From assembly GCF_018143015.1 (NCBI RefSeq), contig NC_054747.1, forward strand, positions 30,994,733-31,058,732: a stretch of DNA of 64,000 nucleotides, read 5' to 3'. Numbering within the stretch: position 1 is the first letter of the stretch; every line of letters starts with the position of its first letter. Below are positions 12,301 through 21,761 of this stretch, one piece after another. The notes below the pieces were generated by a model, which was given only the letters and a program-made list of their open reading frames with translations, did not search any database and was not told the origin of the DNA. The DNA is from Lytechinus variegatus (Eukaryota > Echinodermata > Echinoidea > Temnopleuroida > Toxopneustidae). Position numbers and translations under genes: made by a program.

Positions 12301-14187
12301 TTCTCTTTATAAAAAGCGGCCATAAACAAGCAAAATTATTATAAAAATTGAATAAAACTTATTAATTAAAAATTAAACCCTTTTTATCAAAAAAGATTTC
12401 ATTGACCGATTGATTTTGTTTTTGCACCCATTGCATCAGATTTAAATTTAGAAGGTAATATGTACAATTGTAAAATATAACAAATTTATGATATTGTATC
12501 ATAACCACTGGATCAATAATATTTAAACACATATAGACCTTTTACTTTAAATAAGGACAAAGACAATTTAAAAGAATGCAAGAGATCATGTTTACAATCA
12601 TGAGCGATTACACTTGATTTGGGGAAGCTGCTCGCATAAAAGTCACAGCTCAAATATTTAATTAACTCTAAATACCTTTAATCTTTGATACATTTTCTTT
12701 AAACCTTCGGAATTATGTTAATGGGTAATGCAATTGGGCATACCATTCACCATTAACACAAATGGCATTCATTAGGCAAACACCACTAAGCCACTATGGC
12801 TTTACAATTATCCAACATGATTATATATACCACTAGGCACTTACTACTAAGACACCATATTGATACCAATCATACCATTATAGAGGCACATACTACTGAG
12901 ACACCATTGAATACCACTGAGACACCATTGTATACCACTGAGACACCATTGGGTATATAATGGTATACCATGCAGTCATACCATTAGAGGCACTTACTAC
13001 TCGGACACCATTTGACACCACTGAGACACCATTGGGTATATGGTATACAATTCATCATACCAGTCATACCATTATATAGAGACACATACTACTGAGACAC
13101 CATTGAATACCACTGAGACACCATTGTATACCACTGAGACACCATTGGTGCATGGTATACCATTCATTATACCAGTCATACCATTAGAGGCATATACTAC
13201 TGAGACACTATGGAATACCACTGAGACACCATTGTATACCACTGATACACCATTCGTGTATGGTATACCATTGATCATACCAATCATACCATTACAGGCA
13301 CATACTACTGAGACACCATTGAATACCACTGAGACACCATTGTATACCACTGAGACACCATTGGATGTATGGTATACCATTCATTATACCAGTCATACCA
13401 TTAGAGGCATATACTACTGAGACACTATTGAATACCACTGAGACACCATTGTATACCACTGATACACCATTCGTGTATGGTATACCATTGATCATACCAA
13501 TCATACCATTACAGGCACATACTACTGAGACACCATTGAATACCACTGAGACACCATTGTATACCACTGAGACACCATTGGATGTATGGTATACTATTCA
13601 TCATACCAATCATACCATTACAAGCACATACCACTGAGACACCATTGAATACCACTGAGACACCATTGGGTAAATGGTATACCATTCATCATACCAATCA
13701 TATCATTAGTCACATACCACTGAAACACCATTGGGTATATGGTATACCATTTACCATTAAATAAACTACCAATTACCATTAAGAACTTACCATTGAAACA
13801 CCACTTAAATACCATTCGCGTACCATTTACCATTCAGATCACCATTCAACTACCATTCGGCACCATTCAAATACCATTGGCGATTTTTATAAGGGAATAT
13901 TATTATCATCATCATCATTATCCATCATCATCATCACCATCATCCTTCTTCATCACCACCATCATCATCATCACCACCATCATCATCATTATTTTTTAAT
14001 GCAAACCCTGTATCTAAAGTATTTGTATTTCAATGTTTTTTTTTCAGATGTGACCTGGTCCTTGGTCGGATGTTTGGTGTGGACCACAGCATTGATAGCC
14101 TGGATTACTGTTTATCAAGTCAAGAGAGCTGAGTGGGGAGAGACTGGTGATAGGTTATCATTCATTATACCCAGAGGGAGGCCATAG
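3317..14187 (+). CDS. psenen: psenen, gamma-secretase subunit PEN-2 (three exons)
   Basis: Coding exons are 3317-3377, 3835-3939 and 14048-14187. They total 306 nt and predict 101 residues, exactly the human PEN-2 length. All junctions are GT-AG and both introns are phase 1. PEN-2 is the smallest subunit of gamma-secretase (with presenilin, nicastrin and APH-1). It is a hairpin-type membrane protein needed for presenilin endoproteolysis and for cleavage of Notch, APP and other type I proteins. Recognisable parts are the N-terminal VSDEEKLSLCRKYF, the membrane block FLWLVNTVWFFREAF (about residues 28-42), a second hydrophobic segment near residues 57-77, and the C-terminal WGETGDRLSFIIPRG. The last corresponds to the DYLSF motif needed for complex stability, here DRLSF. 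The ATG is the first in frame and matches the family start. No frameshift or stop is seen, so this looks like an intact gene. Confidence 0.95.
3378..3834 (+). other. psenen intron 1
   Basis: A 457 bp phase 1 intron with donor GTAAGA and acceptor TATGCAG. Around 3443-3480 it holds a short piece resembling the start of the MITE family described at 43228 (AAAGGGATACTTCAGACTG). Nothing else is recognised. Confidence 0.8.
3835..3939 (+). CDS. psenen: psenen coding exon 2
   Basis: One hundred and five nucleotides between TATGCAG and GTAAGTC. It encodes the first hydrophobic segment (FALPFLWLVNTVWFFREAFF) and the loop RSAFEQQKKIRT. Codon 56 (Tyr) is split across the next junction. Confidence 0.94.
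4245..4365. mobile_element. MITE fragment (family C, one end)
   Basis: It matches the right end of the full copy at 44787-45277. Both share the words ATGGATTTTCCTCA-type, CTTCACC, a run before GCAATAAACTTTTTG, and the terminal CAGGGTGAACTTCACCTTTAA. The other end is missing. Confidence 0.6.
4582..5530. repeat. ACCATT-type satellite array, 5' copy
   Basis: A degenerate tandem array of about 10 bp words of the form (T)ACCATTcrc, alternating CCTACCATT and CGTACACCATT, densest at 4600-5400. From about 5400 to 5520 the motif inverts to AATGGTAGACC. The left border reads CCCTTATAAAAA followed by AATGGTATACC. Translations such as YHSPYTIRVPF are artefacts of the array. The array at 12740-13880 uses the same core. 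Confidence 0.85.
6289..6845. mobile_element. MITE with GGCGTGTTTCTACA termini
   Basis: GGCGTGTTTCTACA at 6289-6302 is matched exactly inverted at 6832-6845. The 557 bp interior has no open frame of note but holds a perfect-looking small dyad (GCGATGC...GCATCGC near 6370-6402). It is typical of a non-autonomous DNA transposon. The superfamily was not identified. Confidence 0.7.
7728..8299. mobile_element. MITE family A, full copy (psenen intron)
   Basis: It starts AAAGGTCAAGTCCACC and ends GGTGGACATGTCTTT, an imperfect terminal inverted repeat. Internally it carries ATTTCATCAAAATCGGATG near the left end and its inverted counterpart CATCCGATTTTTATG near the right end. The same ~580 bp plan recurs at 26024-26606 and 58329-58938, with partial copies at 39058-39163 and about 48220-48502. 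Confidence 0.8.
8408..8600 (+). repeat. tRNA-derived SINE
   Basis: The head resembles a tRNA gene. There is a canonical A-box-like TGGTCTAGTGG at 8417-8427 and a degenerate B box AATTTGAGTCC at 8461-8471, at tRNA-like spacing. It is followed by a non-tRNA body (TGAATGGGTACCCGGCAGGA at 8540-8559). The missing acceptor-stem pairing and the attached body argue for a SINE rather than a working tRNA. Tail and target-site duplication were not resolved. Confidence 0.65.
9508..9655. mobile_element. 148 bp MITE, GGGGTCCGTTG termini
   Basis: GGGGTCCGTTG at 9508-9518 pairs with CAATGGACCCC at 9645-9655. Inside is a strong hairpin, TATTTAGAGTTGC / GCAACTCTAAATA, at 9521-9557. No coding capacity. Confidence 0.75.
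10128..10385. mobile_element. palindromic MITE, ACCACTTTTCAAAATAT termini
   Basis: ACCACTTTTCAAAATAT at 10128 pairs with ATATTTTGAAAAGCGGTGGT ending at 10385. Inner arms also pair: GCGGATCGCTTGGATTTGC near 10146 with GCGAATCCAAGCAATCCGC near 10283. The whole 258 bp could fold back. The open frame across it is incidental. Confidence 0.75.
12740..13880. repeat. ACCATT-type satellite array, 3' copy with higher-order structure
   Basis: Tandem units are built from TACCACTGAGACACCATTG modules and a TGGTATACCATTcatcATACC spacer. Spacers recur at about 13040, 13153, 13261, 13371, 13479, 13588 and 13675, so the basic period is about 109 bp. Successive units alternate in type, giving a ~218 bp higher-order dimer at 13153-13370 repeated at 13371-13588. 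The right border is ATTTTTATAAGGG, the inverse of the left border of the 4582 array. Long open frames on both strands (TTETPLNTTETPLY and VSVVYNGVSVVF patterns) are by-products. Confidence 0.88.
13894..13998. repeat. ATC/CATCAC trinucleotide microsatellite
   Basis: A run of ATC and ACC triplets lies about 50 bp before the psenen exon 3 acceptor. Length variation here could affect the branch point or polypyrimidine context, but this is inference. Confidence 0.85.
14048..14187 (+). CDS. psenen: psenen coding exon 3
   Basis: One hundred and forty nucleotides from the acceptor TTTTCAG to the TAG at 14185-14187. It encodes VTWSLVGCLVWTTALIAWI (second membrane segment) and the C-terminal WGETGDRLSFIIPRGRP. 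From 14141 on, the coding sequence is the first unit of a ~100 bp tandem repeat that continues through the 3' flank. Confidence 0.95.
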
Positions 14188-14763
14188 CATCCATGTACCA
14201 AGATATGAACATTTACCAGTCATACACCAGCCTGTATGTGCATAGACTGGTGATAGATTTTCATTCAACATGCATACAGGGAGTCCATAACACAGGTGTA
14301 CCAAGATGTGAACAATTACCAGTCAAACACAAGCCATCTTGGATAGACTGGTGGTAGATTTCATTCATTAAGCCCAGATGGAGGCCATAGCACAAGTGTA
14401 ACAAGACATGAACATTTACCAGTCAAACATCAACCAGCATGGATTGACTGGTAATAGATTTTATTAATTATACTCAGAGGGAGGCCATAGCATTGGTGTA
14501 CCAAGACATGAACATTTACCAGTCAAACATCAACCAGTATGGATAACTTGGTGATAGATTTTATTAATTATACTCAGAGGGAGGCCATAGCATTGGTGTA
14601 CCAAGATATGAACAGTTACCAGTCAAATACCAGCCAGCTTGGATAGACTGTTAGATTTCATTCATTATGCTCAGAGGGAGGCCATAGCACTGGTGTACCA
14701 AGACATGAACATTTACCAGTTAGATAGCAGCCAGCATGGATAGACTGGTGCTTGATTTCCAGT
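14141..14763 (+). repeat. ~100 bp tandem repeat founded on the psenen 3' coding end
   Basis: Units start at 14141, 14244, 14345, 14445, 14545, 14645 and 14742 (the last partial). The first unit contains the last 15 psenen codons, TAG and about 55 nt of 3' flank. Later units keep the same order: GACTGGTgaTAGaTTT, then GAGGGAGGCCATAGCA, then GTACCAAGA(c/t)ATGAACA, then TTACCAGTCAAACA. Unit 2 still reads TGDRFSFNMHTGSP followed by TAA; units 3 to 6 have lost the frame. The array probably forms much of the psenen 3' UTR. Confidence 0.88.
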
Positions 14764-14795
14764 TCCACTCATTGCATGGAATCATATGACATAAT

Positions 14796-14801
14796 AATAA
14801 A
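14796..14801 (+). terminator. candidate psenen polyadenylation signal
   Basis: The first AATAAA after the psenen stop and the tandem array. Further AATAAA hexamers follow near 15046 and 15108. Which one is used cannot be decided from sequence alone. Confidence 0.35.
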
Positions 14802-14863
14802 TCAATCAAACGTCCAAACATCAACATTTACCTGTTGAAAATTGATGCACTGCAGCATGGTAA

Positions 14864-15041
14864 GGCATGGTCACACCGCCCAAGCATTGTTGGAGCGGTC
14901 GTAGAGCGGAGAGAAAAAAATCATCACCGCTCGCTACCGTTCACCATTTTCGATTTCGATTGTTTTTTTTCCCCAATTTTGTGAGCGAAATTCGACTCTT
15001 TCCCTACCGCTCCAACAACGCTCGGGCGGTGTGACCATGCC
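14864..15041. mobile_element. 178 bp MITE, GGCATGGTCACACCGCCC termini
   Basis: GGCATGGTCACACCGCCC at 14864 is matched inverted at the right end (GGGCGGTGTGACCATGCC, ending 15041). Pairing extends to about 35 bp with few mismatches (TTGTTGGAGCGGT / ACCGCTCCAACAA). The ends resemble those of the MITE at 23968-24146. Confidence 0.82.
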
Positions 15042-15984
15042 TGTAATAAATATCTGTAGTAAATTTCATGATGCTTGTAATGATAACAAAATTATGACAA
15101 CTGTTCTGAATAAAAGCTACTAACGTAATTTGTAATCCTTTTTTGGGGATGGGGGGGGGGCAATGTTGATCAATATTCTATGAAAAAGAGACCAATAATA
15201 TAAAATTTGTCACAATTTTTATACCAATTTTATATTGCTTAGATTTGTTATGGGGGGGGGGCTACAAACATTTGCATGCTATACTCCAGATTTTATACAT
15301 CAATCACATTTGTTAAGATTTTTATATCGCATTGATGTTGTTGATGTGAAGTCAGACACTTCAATCGACTAGCTTGTTCATAAACAGTGGTAGCACCAGC
15401 GTATTTCATGGGGGGGGGGGGGAGATCGAAGGTTAACATAATTTGGCATTTTGTTAGTTGAATAGCAGGAAATTTCAAGCTACATGACCTAAGCCTGTTT
15501 TGGGGTAATCTTCTTTTCTCTTCTTCCTCCCTACCTTTTCATGGGGGGGGGGGGGGGCAGCGACCAAGAAGCCCCATTGTTCATGCATATATATTGGACC
15601 AATCATACATGTATGTATACGTCTGTAAATGTGTATGTTGCTTATTTATGCATATCTTATACAGGTAGTTACTTAAAAAGAAATGATGAATAGACTTGTC
15701 TGATCAAGAGTGCAATATCTACATGAATGTACATTTTTAATTTTTCAAAGAACATGGAAATCTTCTTTTCTGAATAATGAAATATTAGAGAAGAAAGGGT
15801 CAAAGAAAATAAGATGTAATACAAACTGCTCAATTTTATTTTGCACTGGTATTTTCTGTCTGATAAATAATCCTTAAATTGGCGATGCAAAGGACATATT
15901 GATCAATTTTCTACTAAATTCTACATGTACCTTTAAGTTTATTTGGAAAAAAATGACAACAATCACGATGATTGGAAAATATTG

Positions 15985-16160
15985 CAGAGCTGCCAAGTAG
16001 TACTGATTTTCCATATTTAGTACTGAAAATAGAGAAGAATACTGATTTTTAAGTTTGTGTTGTCCTATGGTATTTCTTTAAAAATAATAATTTCCTCACC
16101 AAAATGCTGATTTTCAGCCTTGAAAATACTGAAATGTTCTTGTTCAGGTTGGCAGCTCTG
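15985..16160. mobile_element. 176 bp MITE, CAGAGCTGCCAA termini
   Basis: CAGAGCTGCCAAG at 15985 pairs with TTGGCAGCTCTG ending at 16160. Less perfect pairing continues inside (TACTGATTTTC / GAAAATACTGA). The CAGAGCTGCCAA start resembles hAT-type elements, but I could not confirm an 8 bp target duplication. Confidence 0.7.
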
Positions 16161-16540
16161 TCATTGTTGCAAAATAGAAGATATAAAATAATCTGCTTAT
16201 AAAAAGAGGACTTTAAAGATCTCATGTCACAAAGGTAACAAGTTTTTATATGGCCATTGAATATTTATTATTTGATCAATGTGAGCAGAGATGCATGTGA
16301 CTTGATCTATGTTTGTTGCTAATGCTGCATCTCCAAATCGCAGGTAGAATATTTGTATTGTTATTGCTAACGACATTAAAAAGTAGGTTAAGTATGAACA
16401 GGATTTATCATGTGATTTGTTCTGCATTATGCTCTTTTATTTTGTTTAATTCTGATGAAATTGTGGAAACGTAAACATCTTGGAAGATATTGTTGAGTAG
16501 AGAGGAAGGAGTGTGGAAGAGAAAGAGGGCCGGCTGTGTA

Positions 16541-16712
16541 AACCATTCACTCGAGTTAAGGGTCTGAATGTGCAGCCTACTCATGCCTTGTGCACTGAAA
16601 GCGCTCTCGCTCCTGTGTTGAAACCGCAAGTTTTGTATGTGCTAGTCTTTGCATGGAGACACTTGCTGTTCAAATTTTCAATCAGGGTCTGTGCCTGCAG
16701 ACTAGAGGCTGA
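16541..16712 (+). repeat. dispersed repeat, CTCGAGTTAAGGGTCTGA family
   Basis: It shares the order CTCGAGT-AAGGGTCTGA, GCCTTGTG, TTTTGTAT-TGCTAGTCTTTGC-TGGAGACAC, and TCAATCAGGGTCTGTGCCTGCA with copies at 44535-44700 (same strand) and 34902-35055 (opposite strand). The copy at 34902 shows the element ends. Confidence 0.75.
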
Positions 16713-18269
16713 CAGCGTGCAGATACCAAGAGAGAGGGGGGGGGGGTGAAAAGTATGGAGAGGCGGACAGTGAAAGAGGGGAGAGAGTTAGGGATAAAGA
16801 GAAATAAATATGTGGAAAGAGAGAGAGAAAGAAAAAGAGGGTGGGGGGGGGGGGTCTGCGATTTAAGCCCATGAATGAGGACAGGGTTGGTGCGAGAGAA
16901 ATGAAATGGTGACAAAAAAATTACAAGAGAGAGAGAGGGAATGATTATTAACGAATAAAGATGGAGAAAGGAGATGAGAAAGAAGAAGAGAAAGGAGCAG
17001 ATGACATATAGGAGCTTCGTGGAGAATAAAATGTGGGGACGAAGATCAAAGGAGAATGTGGCGTGATTTCCATAAATTCTACGGGCGGGGGTTAAAGTTC
17101 ATATCAAAGGAAATAATACCAACGCAATTGTTTGGTTATGACGTCATGTAAAGCGTCATAAATGTTTGATTAACTACCATGTCAGTATGTGGTGGTGCCT
17201 AGCTAGCACTCATATATTCACGGTCTTTCACATCTGAAAATAAATTTGAAAGCATTTAACGACACACAAGAAGGAAATGATAAGACTTCCTGAAATAAGA
17301 TCACTATATATGATATATTTTGTGTTGTGATATTTTGTTTCCTCCTTTCATAACATAGACCAATATGAATATCACTCTTTTTATAGTAAACATGCCTTGC
17401 CATTTATCTTTGTCTATGTTTATTTAGTCTCATCCCAATGTAGTCTAATTCTAGTTCGTCTACTGTTTGTCCCTGGTCCTTACAATTTGGTCTTAGTGTC
17501 GCTTCCATTTACCATTTCGTCCATATCCAGTCGGGCTATACACACATTTCTTCTAAGATTACACTCGTGTCTATCATCAATTAGACTGTCATTGTACGAT
17601 TAGATATGAAACATTTATGAACCAGAATTTTATTTGACAAAGTGCCAAGTAATGAAATAAATATATAGACGTATAAGTGGATATTAGACAAGCTGGTAAC
17701 GAAATAACAGTTAGTCCAGGTGACCATTAGACCATGTGGTGATTAGACCATACTGATACTGCTAGGCCTTTAGGCAAAATTAAGAATTGAACTACCTGAG
17801 TAAGTAGATATAAACCAATTTTTTCAAACAATTTACCAATATAATATATCAGAGAGAATATAAACGGTTAACAAAGGTCATGAAACAATCTGCCGAGCAA
17901 TATGCATCATTCTAGATTTTTTTAGATCTGCTTGCTGTCTTTACACTAATGAAAATAACCAAAAGATGAAAATAAAATCACAATAGAAATGCGGATGATT
18001 TGAAAATGATGAAGAGCTATTAATTATGCCAAGATGGTAGAAAACAAGGAATACATCAATACGGGCTCCAGCATCTTTAATTTTAATTGATTTCAACATT
18101 ATTCAGAAAATAATGAATTTGTATTTTACTTTTCCTTTCCTTTTCTTCTTTTTCGCTTTTATATAGTCGGAGAGGAAAATTTTGGCGTCCATGGACCCTA
18201 CATAGCCCCCCCCCCATCTGTACAACAGTGGTGTAGACAGATAAAATGGTACTGAAGCAGGAATATCAG

Positions 18270-18396
18270 GGTCCCGTTTTATTAAGACTTGTCGTAATAA
18301 CAAATTTGCTATCAGCCAATCAGATTGAAGGAAATTATCGTAGCTTTTACTGTTAGTGCATTTTTTTATTACAACAAGTTTTATGAAACGGGCGCC
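18270..18396. mobile_element. 127 bp MITE, CCCGTTT(c)AT(a)AA termini
   Basis: CCCGTTTTATTAAGACTTGT near 18273 pairs with ACAAGTTTTATGAAACGGG near 18373-18391, followed inward by TAATAA / TTATTA. There is no coding content. The end type is close to the MITE at 40948-41118. Confidence 0.7.
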
Positions 18397-21013
18397 AGAA
18401 TGGCCTCAATAGGTTTTATTTTATATTTTTCTCCAATCAATGACGGTCCCGATGGGGGAGGGGGGGGGGGCTGAGACGCGCACCCCTCTATAATTTTTAG
18501 AATCATCTAAAGCTTAATATCAATGGAGTAAAGTCTTAGGAAAATATATAGTCACCTGCTCTATTTTCAGATTTGCTCTTTGTGTTGCCTCCATTTCGAA
18601 ACCCTGAATCAGTGATGATGTATCCAGCATGGGGAGGGGGCGCAAGAGACGCCGAGCCCCTACTTTAAGGAAAGTCATTCATCCATTAAAGCTGCATAAT
18701 TATTTTTAATGATAAGAAAAAAAAATATTCAACTGCCCCTCCTTTATTTTCGGATTTGCTTTCCGCCTATACTGTATAGGCCTACGGTAGGTAGTACCTC
18801 GATTTCGAAATCTTAATTGGATCCGCCAGAACCAGACGAATTCGATATATAGACCCTTACATGCTTTATTTTCATCAAATGAACAATATAAGCCAGATAA
18901 GGTAGGCCTATTAATAGATCAAGCTCGGCATCTCAGACCTATCTATCATTGTCGATTTTTCAAAATGTTTATTCAAATCATTAGGTATAGTGGTATTAGG
19001 TGAACGCACAAAAGAGGTATACAATGGAGGAAATTAAAATGATAATAACTCCGCGCGAAGCGCGGAAGCTAAAGTGTTTTATCAATATTTCTTGCCTAAT
19101 ATGGGTCCCGAGAAAAGGGTATTCTCAAAGATATATTGAAACTTTCTTTGGAAAGATCAGATTTAATTACAAACAATTTAGCATCAGTGCATATTTTTAA
19201 CTCGCAAAATAGAGGAGAAGATTCCTCCCCGCGCAGAGCAATTAATGAAACTCTGAAATTTCAAAGGGCGGACGTTTCATCAAATACAGATATTTCTAAT
19301 ACCCAATCGGCTCTAATTCAATTGATATTCTAAGATTATTGAACTTCATTACAAGGAAAATAGTGCGCAAAAAGTTGAAACTTCTGTGATTTATTGAAAT
19401 TATCTATCTATATAAAAAAGGATGCCTAATTTTTTTTATTTATCCTGAAGCGCTTCATTTTGAATATAAAGAAACTTAAGTGTCATTCAAAATTTCAAAC
19501 TGAGGGCGCAAAACAGGACACGAGATGAATGTATGCAGGGAAATGACATGAAGTTTAATACAATTTGATAAAAAATATTGTACTGTTTTTTATTTAATAC
19601 GACACGAATTCCATACCTTCCTCTTTTTAGATTAGGAACCTGTTTGCCCCCAAATTATGGTTGTTTAGTAATGAGCTGAAAAGCGGGAGAAGTTGACTTG
19701 GAGGTGACGGCAGAAACTGATATAAAGATTTTACCCGCTCGGAGCCGACCAGACCAGAAGTTGCGCGATCAATTGAAAAAAAAGATAACTTCATATATTT
19801 ACTTCGGCCTAAACTTACTCAAATTCATGCCCTAATGTATACAATTTTAACTTTAACTGGCAAGAAGCACATAGCTGAGGTGGAAAAACAGGGTTAGAGC
19901 TAAAGGTGGGGAACAATGGAGAACTTCAATATTGTCATTTAACCGCGCGCAGCGCGGAAGCAAAATTCATATATGAATTTAGAGCAAGAAGAGTGAAGGA
20001 GTTTCTCTTTTGAGAAAAAATAAAGACTACAAAGAAAAAAAACACAAACTACCTTTCTTCCCTTTCCTCCCTTCCCTTTTCCTTTTCTCCTCTCTTTTTT
20101 CCCTTCTCTTTTTTTCTTTTTGGGGACGGTTTTTTTTTTGGAGGGGGGGGGGGGCGACCGCCCCCCTGGCTACGCGCCTGGCCTAGTATACTTTACATAT
20201 TTTGAAAATAGCGCACAGAACCTTAAAATACATATAATTTTACCTATGTTATAATAAGAGGCCAATATTATTGATTTTATATGTATCGAATATGTTTTAG
20301 GGTTCAACATGGAAAATTTTTAACCATTATATGTCAAGTCATGTGACCTAAATCTATAAGGTGTCCACGATATTCTCTCTCCTTATTTCGTATTCATATT
20401 TACTGTGTGTTTCACTGTAAGTGTCCTGATAAAAGTGTTTGTAAAGTTGAGAATGATCCGATCCGGTGTGGCATTAGCCTATATGACCATTAAATTTTGA
20501 AACTTGAAACAATTGAAATGAATCTGCGCCGATTATATTTTTACTGCCCCCCCCCCTCATGGCGCAAATATGGAATGTCTCCTGGTTACCCTCGCTCGAA
20601 CAAAATCAGTGCCCCCCCCCATTAAAAAAATGGGATGCAATTCCATATCGATACAAGCATTTTGGGGGGAGGGGGTGATGATAAAAAAATCACGAAGGAG
20701 CATGAGAACTTTTGATTGGCATTGAAAAACAAGTGACCTTACATACTGTGACCCCCCCCCTCGCAATTAACGCCCCCGGATCCTGCTCCGCCACGGGGAT
20801 CATCGCTCATGCAGGACTCACAACATCTATTCTTCTCTCATTTCTCTCATTTGGAATCCCGTCTGGAATTCCCCGGGAATTTGGTCTCAACGTTAGTCGC
20901 TGTGCAGGGTAAGGTCTAGGCCTATACCTAATTTAAATCGATTTAACTAGCCATGTGAAGAGGGTTCAAAATTTAGGGCTTTCGACCTTTGTCCAAAGAC
21001 GAGCCGTACATTA

Positions 21014-21021
21014 TCACGTGA
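21014..21021. promoter_or_regulatory. palindromic E-box TCACGTGA upstream of the TM2 gene
   Basis: A perfect TCACGTGA, about 100 bp before the putative TATA box. A related TCATGTGA lies at 21098-21105. Both are bHLH-ZIP (MITF/TFE/USF-type) site shapes. Function is inferred only from motif and position. Confidence 0.35.
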
Positions 21022-21118
21022 ATGCACAAGAAGAAACACCGGCGGTCTCCGACCTATTGTGTTCACAGCACGAGGTCTGCAAACAAACACTAACTCATCA
21101 TGTGACTCTCTTCCGCGC

Positions 21119-21127
21119 TATAAATAG
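21119..21127 (+). promoter_or_regulatory. candidate TATA box (TATAAATAG) of the TM2 gene
   Basis: TATAAATAG in a locally GC-richer context, about 635 bp before the ATG at 21762. If used, transcription would start near 21150 and leave a 5' leader of about 600 nt, unless an intron was missed. No other promoter-like motif nearby is stronger. Confidence 0.4.
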
Positions 21128-21761
21128 CACATAACGTAGGCCTGCTAGTCTTGTAATACAAACACTTTCCACATCAAAAATAACTTTACATACTTGTTCT
21201 GAGCGCAAGTCTATCTAGGCCTACCTTGAGTTGGATTAGAAAGAGAAGAAATACAGAAAACTTGATCTACAACTATACTTTGCAATCAGTAGGCGCTTTA
21301 TTTTTAAATTTCAGAACTGTTTTCAGACTCTGGCATTACGCACTGAATGTGTTGTAGACTAGTCCACCTTAGCCATTGATCTTTTATGCAGCAGTCTTGT
21401 TGTCTTGAACAGTGACTAATAACTTGTCTGTTTCTGATAACCGTGTGTTAGCAATATCAGTTCAGTCGTGTTATCATATCATTTGATCATTGAATAGCAA
21501 TACTATCCAACGCTTTGACGTAATACTGGTGGATTAATGTTGGATAACAGTGGTCATACTAGGTGTACGTTTGTTGGACGTAATCGTGAGCAAGAAGTTT
21601 CATGAGAACCTTCGAAACAGAATCAGATTCAGAGACTGAAAACAGGTGGTGTTCTCGGAAGTTAATTGCACAACCCATCTCAAGCATAAAGGAAATTCAG
21701 CATAGGCATATCCTGGATAATTGCTTCAATAAGTGGTATTTTAATTCAATGCAGTTCAATC

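Larger units (their letters stand above)
3940..14047 (+). other. psenen intron 2 (10.1 kb)
   Basis: A phase 1 intron with donor GTAAGT at 3940 and acceptor TTTTTTTTTCAG ending at 14047. It holds satellite arrays near both ends (4600-5530 and 12740-13880), several MITEs, a tRNA-derived SINE and an ATC microsatellite. The stretches 5531-6288, 6846-7727, 8601-9507, 9656-10127 and 10386-12739 hold no gene that I can recognise. They are AT-rich with weak repeat similarity, for example a fragment like the MITE core around 7245-7310 and a GC/GT simple repeat near 11274-11299. Confidence 0.85.
15042..21118. other. spacer between psenen and the TM2 gene
   Basis: No gene can be supported. The stretch holds G-homopolymers (15150, 15252, 15410, 15543, 16738, 16844, 18462, 20142), MITEs at 15985-16160 and 18270-18396, a repeat at 16541-16712, purine-rich simple sequence at 16725-17010 and pyrimidine-rich sequence near 20047-20120. 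A dyad CCGCGCgaaGCGCGG occurs at 19051, with a close copy at 19942. The remaining AT-rich stretches show nothing I can name. Confidence 0.65.

Noticed and set aside
13040-13833. Repetitive proteins on both strands (TTETPLNTTETPL and VSVVYNGVSVVF patterns)
   Set aside because: Both strands and several frames are open because the satellite unit lacks stops; nothing else suggests coding.
12740-13880. Regular repeat-spacer pattern that could suggest a CRISPR array
   Set aside because: Repeats are degenerate and spacers are themselves repeated. The array lies in an animal intron with no cas genes.
16682-17010. Purine-rich stretch with a Leu/Pro/Ser-rich - strand frame
   Set aside because: GAGA/GGGG simple sequence; the frame is compositional.
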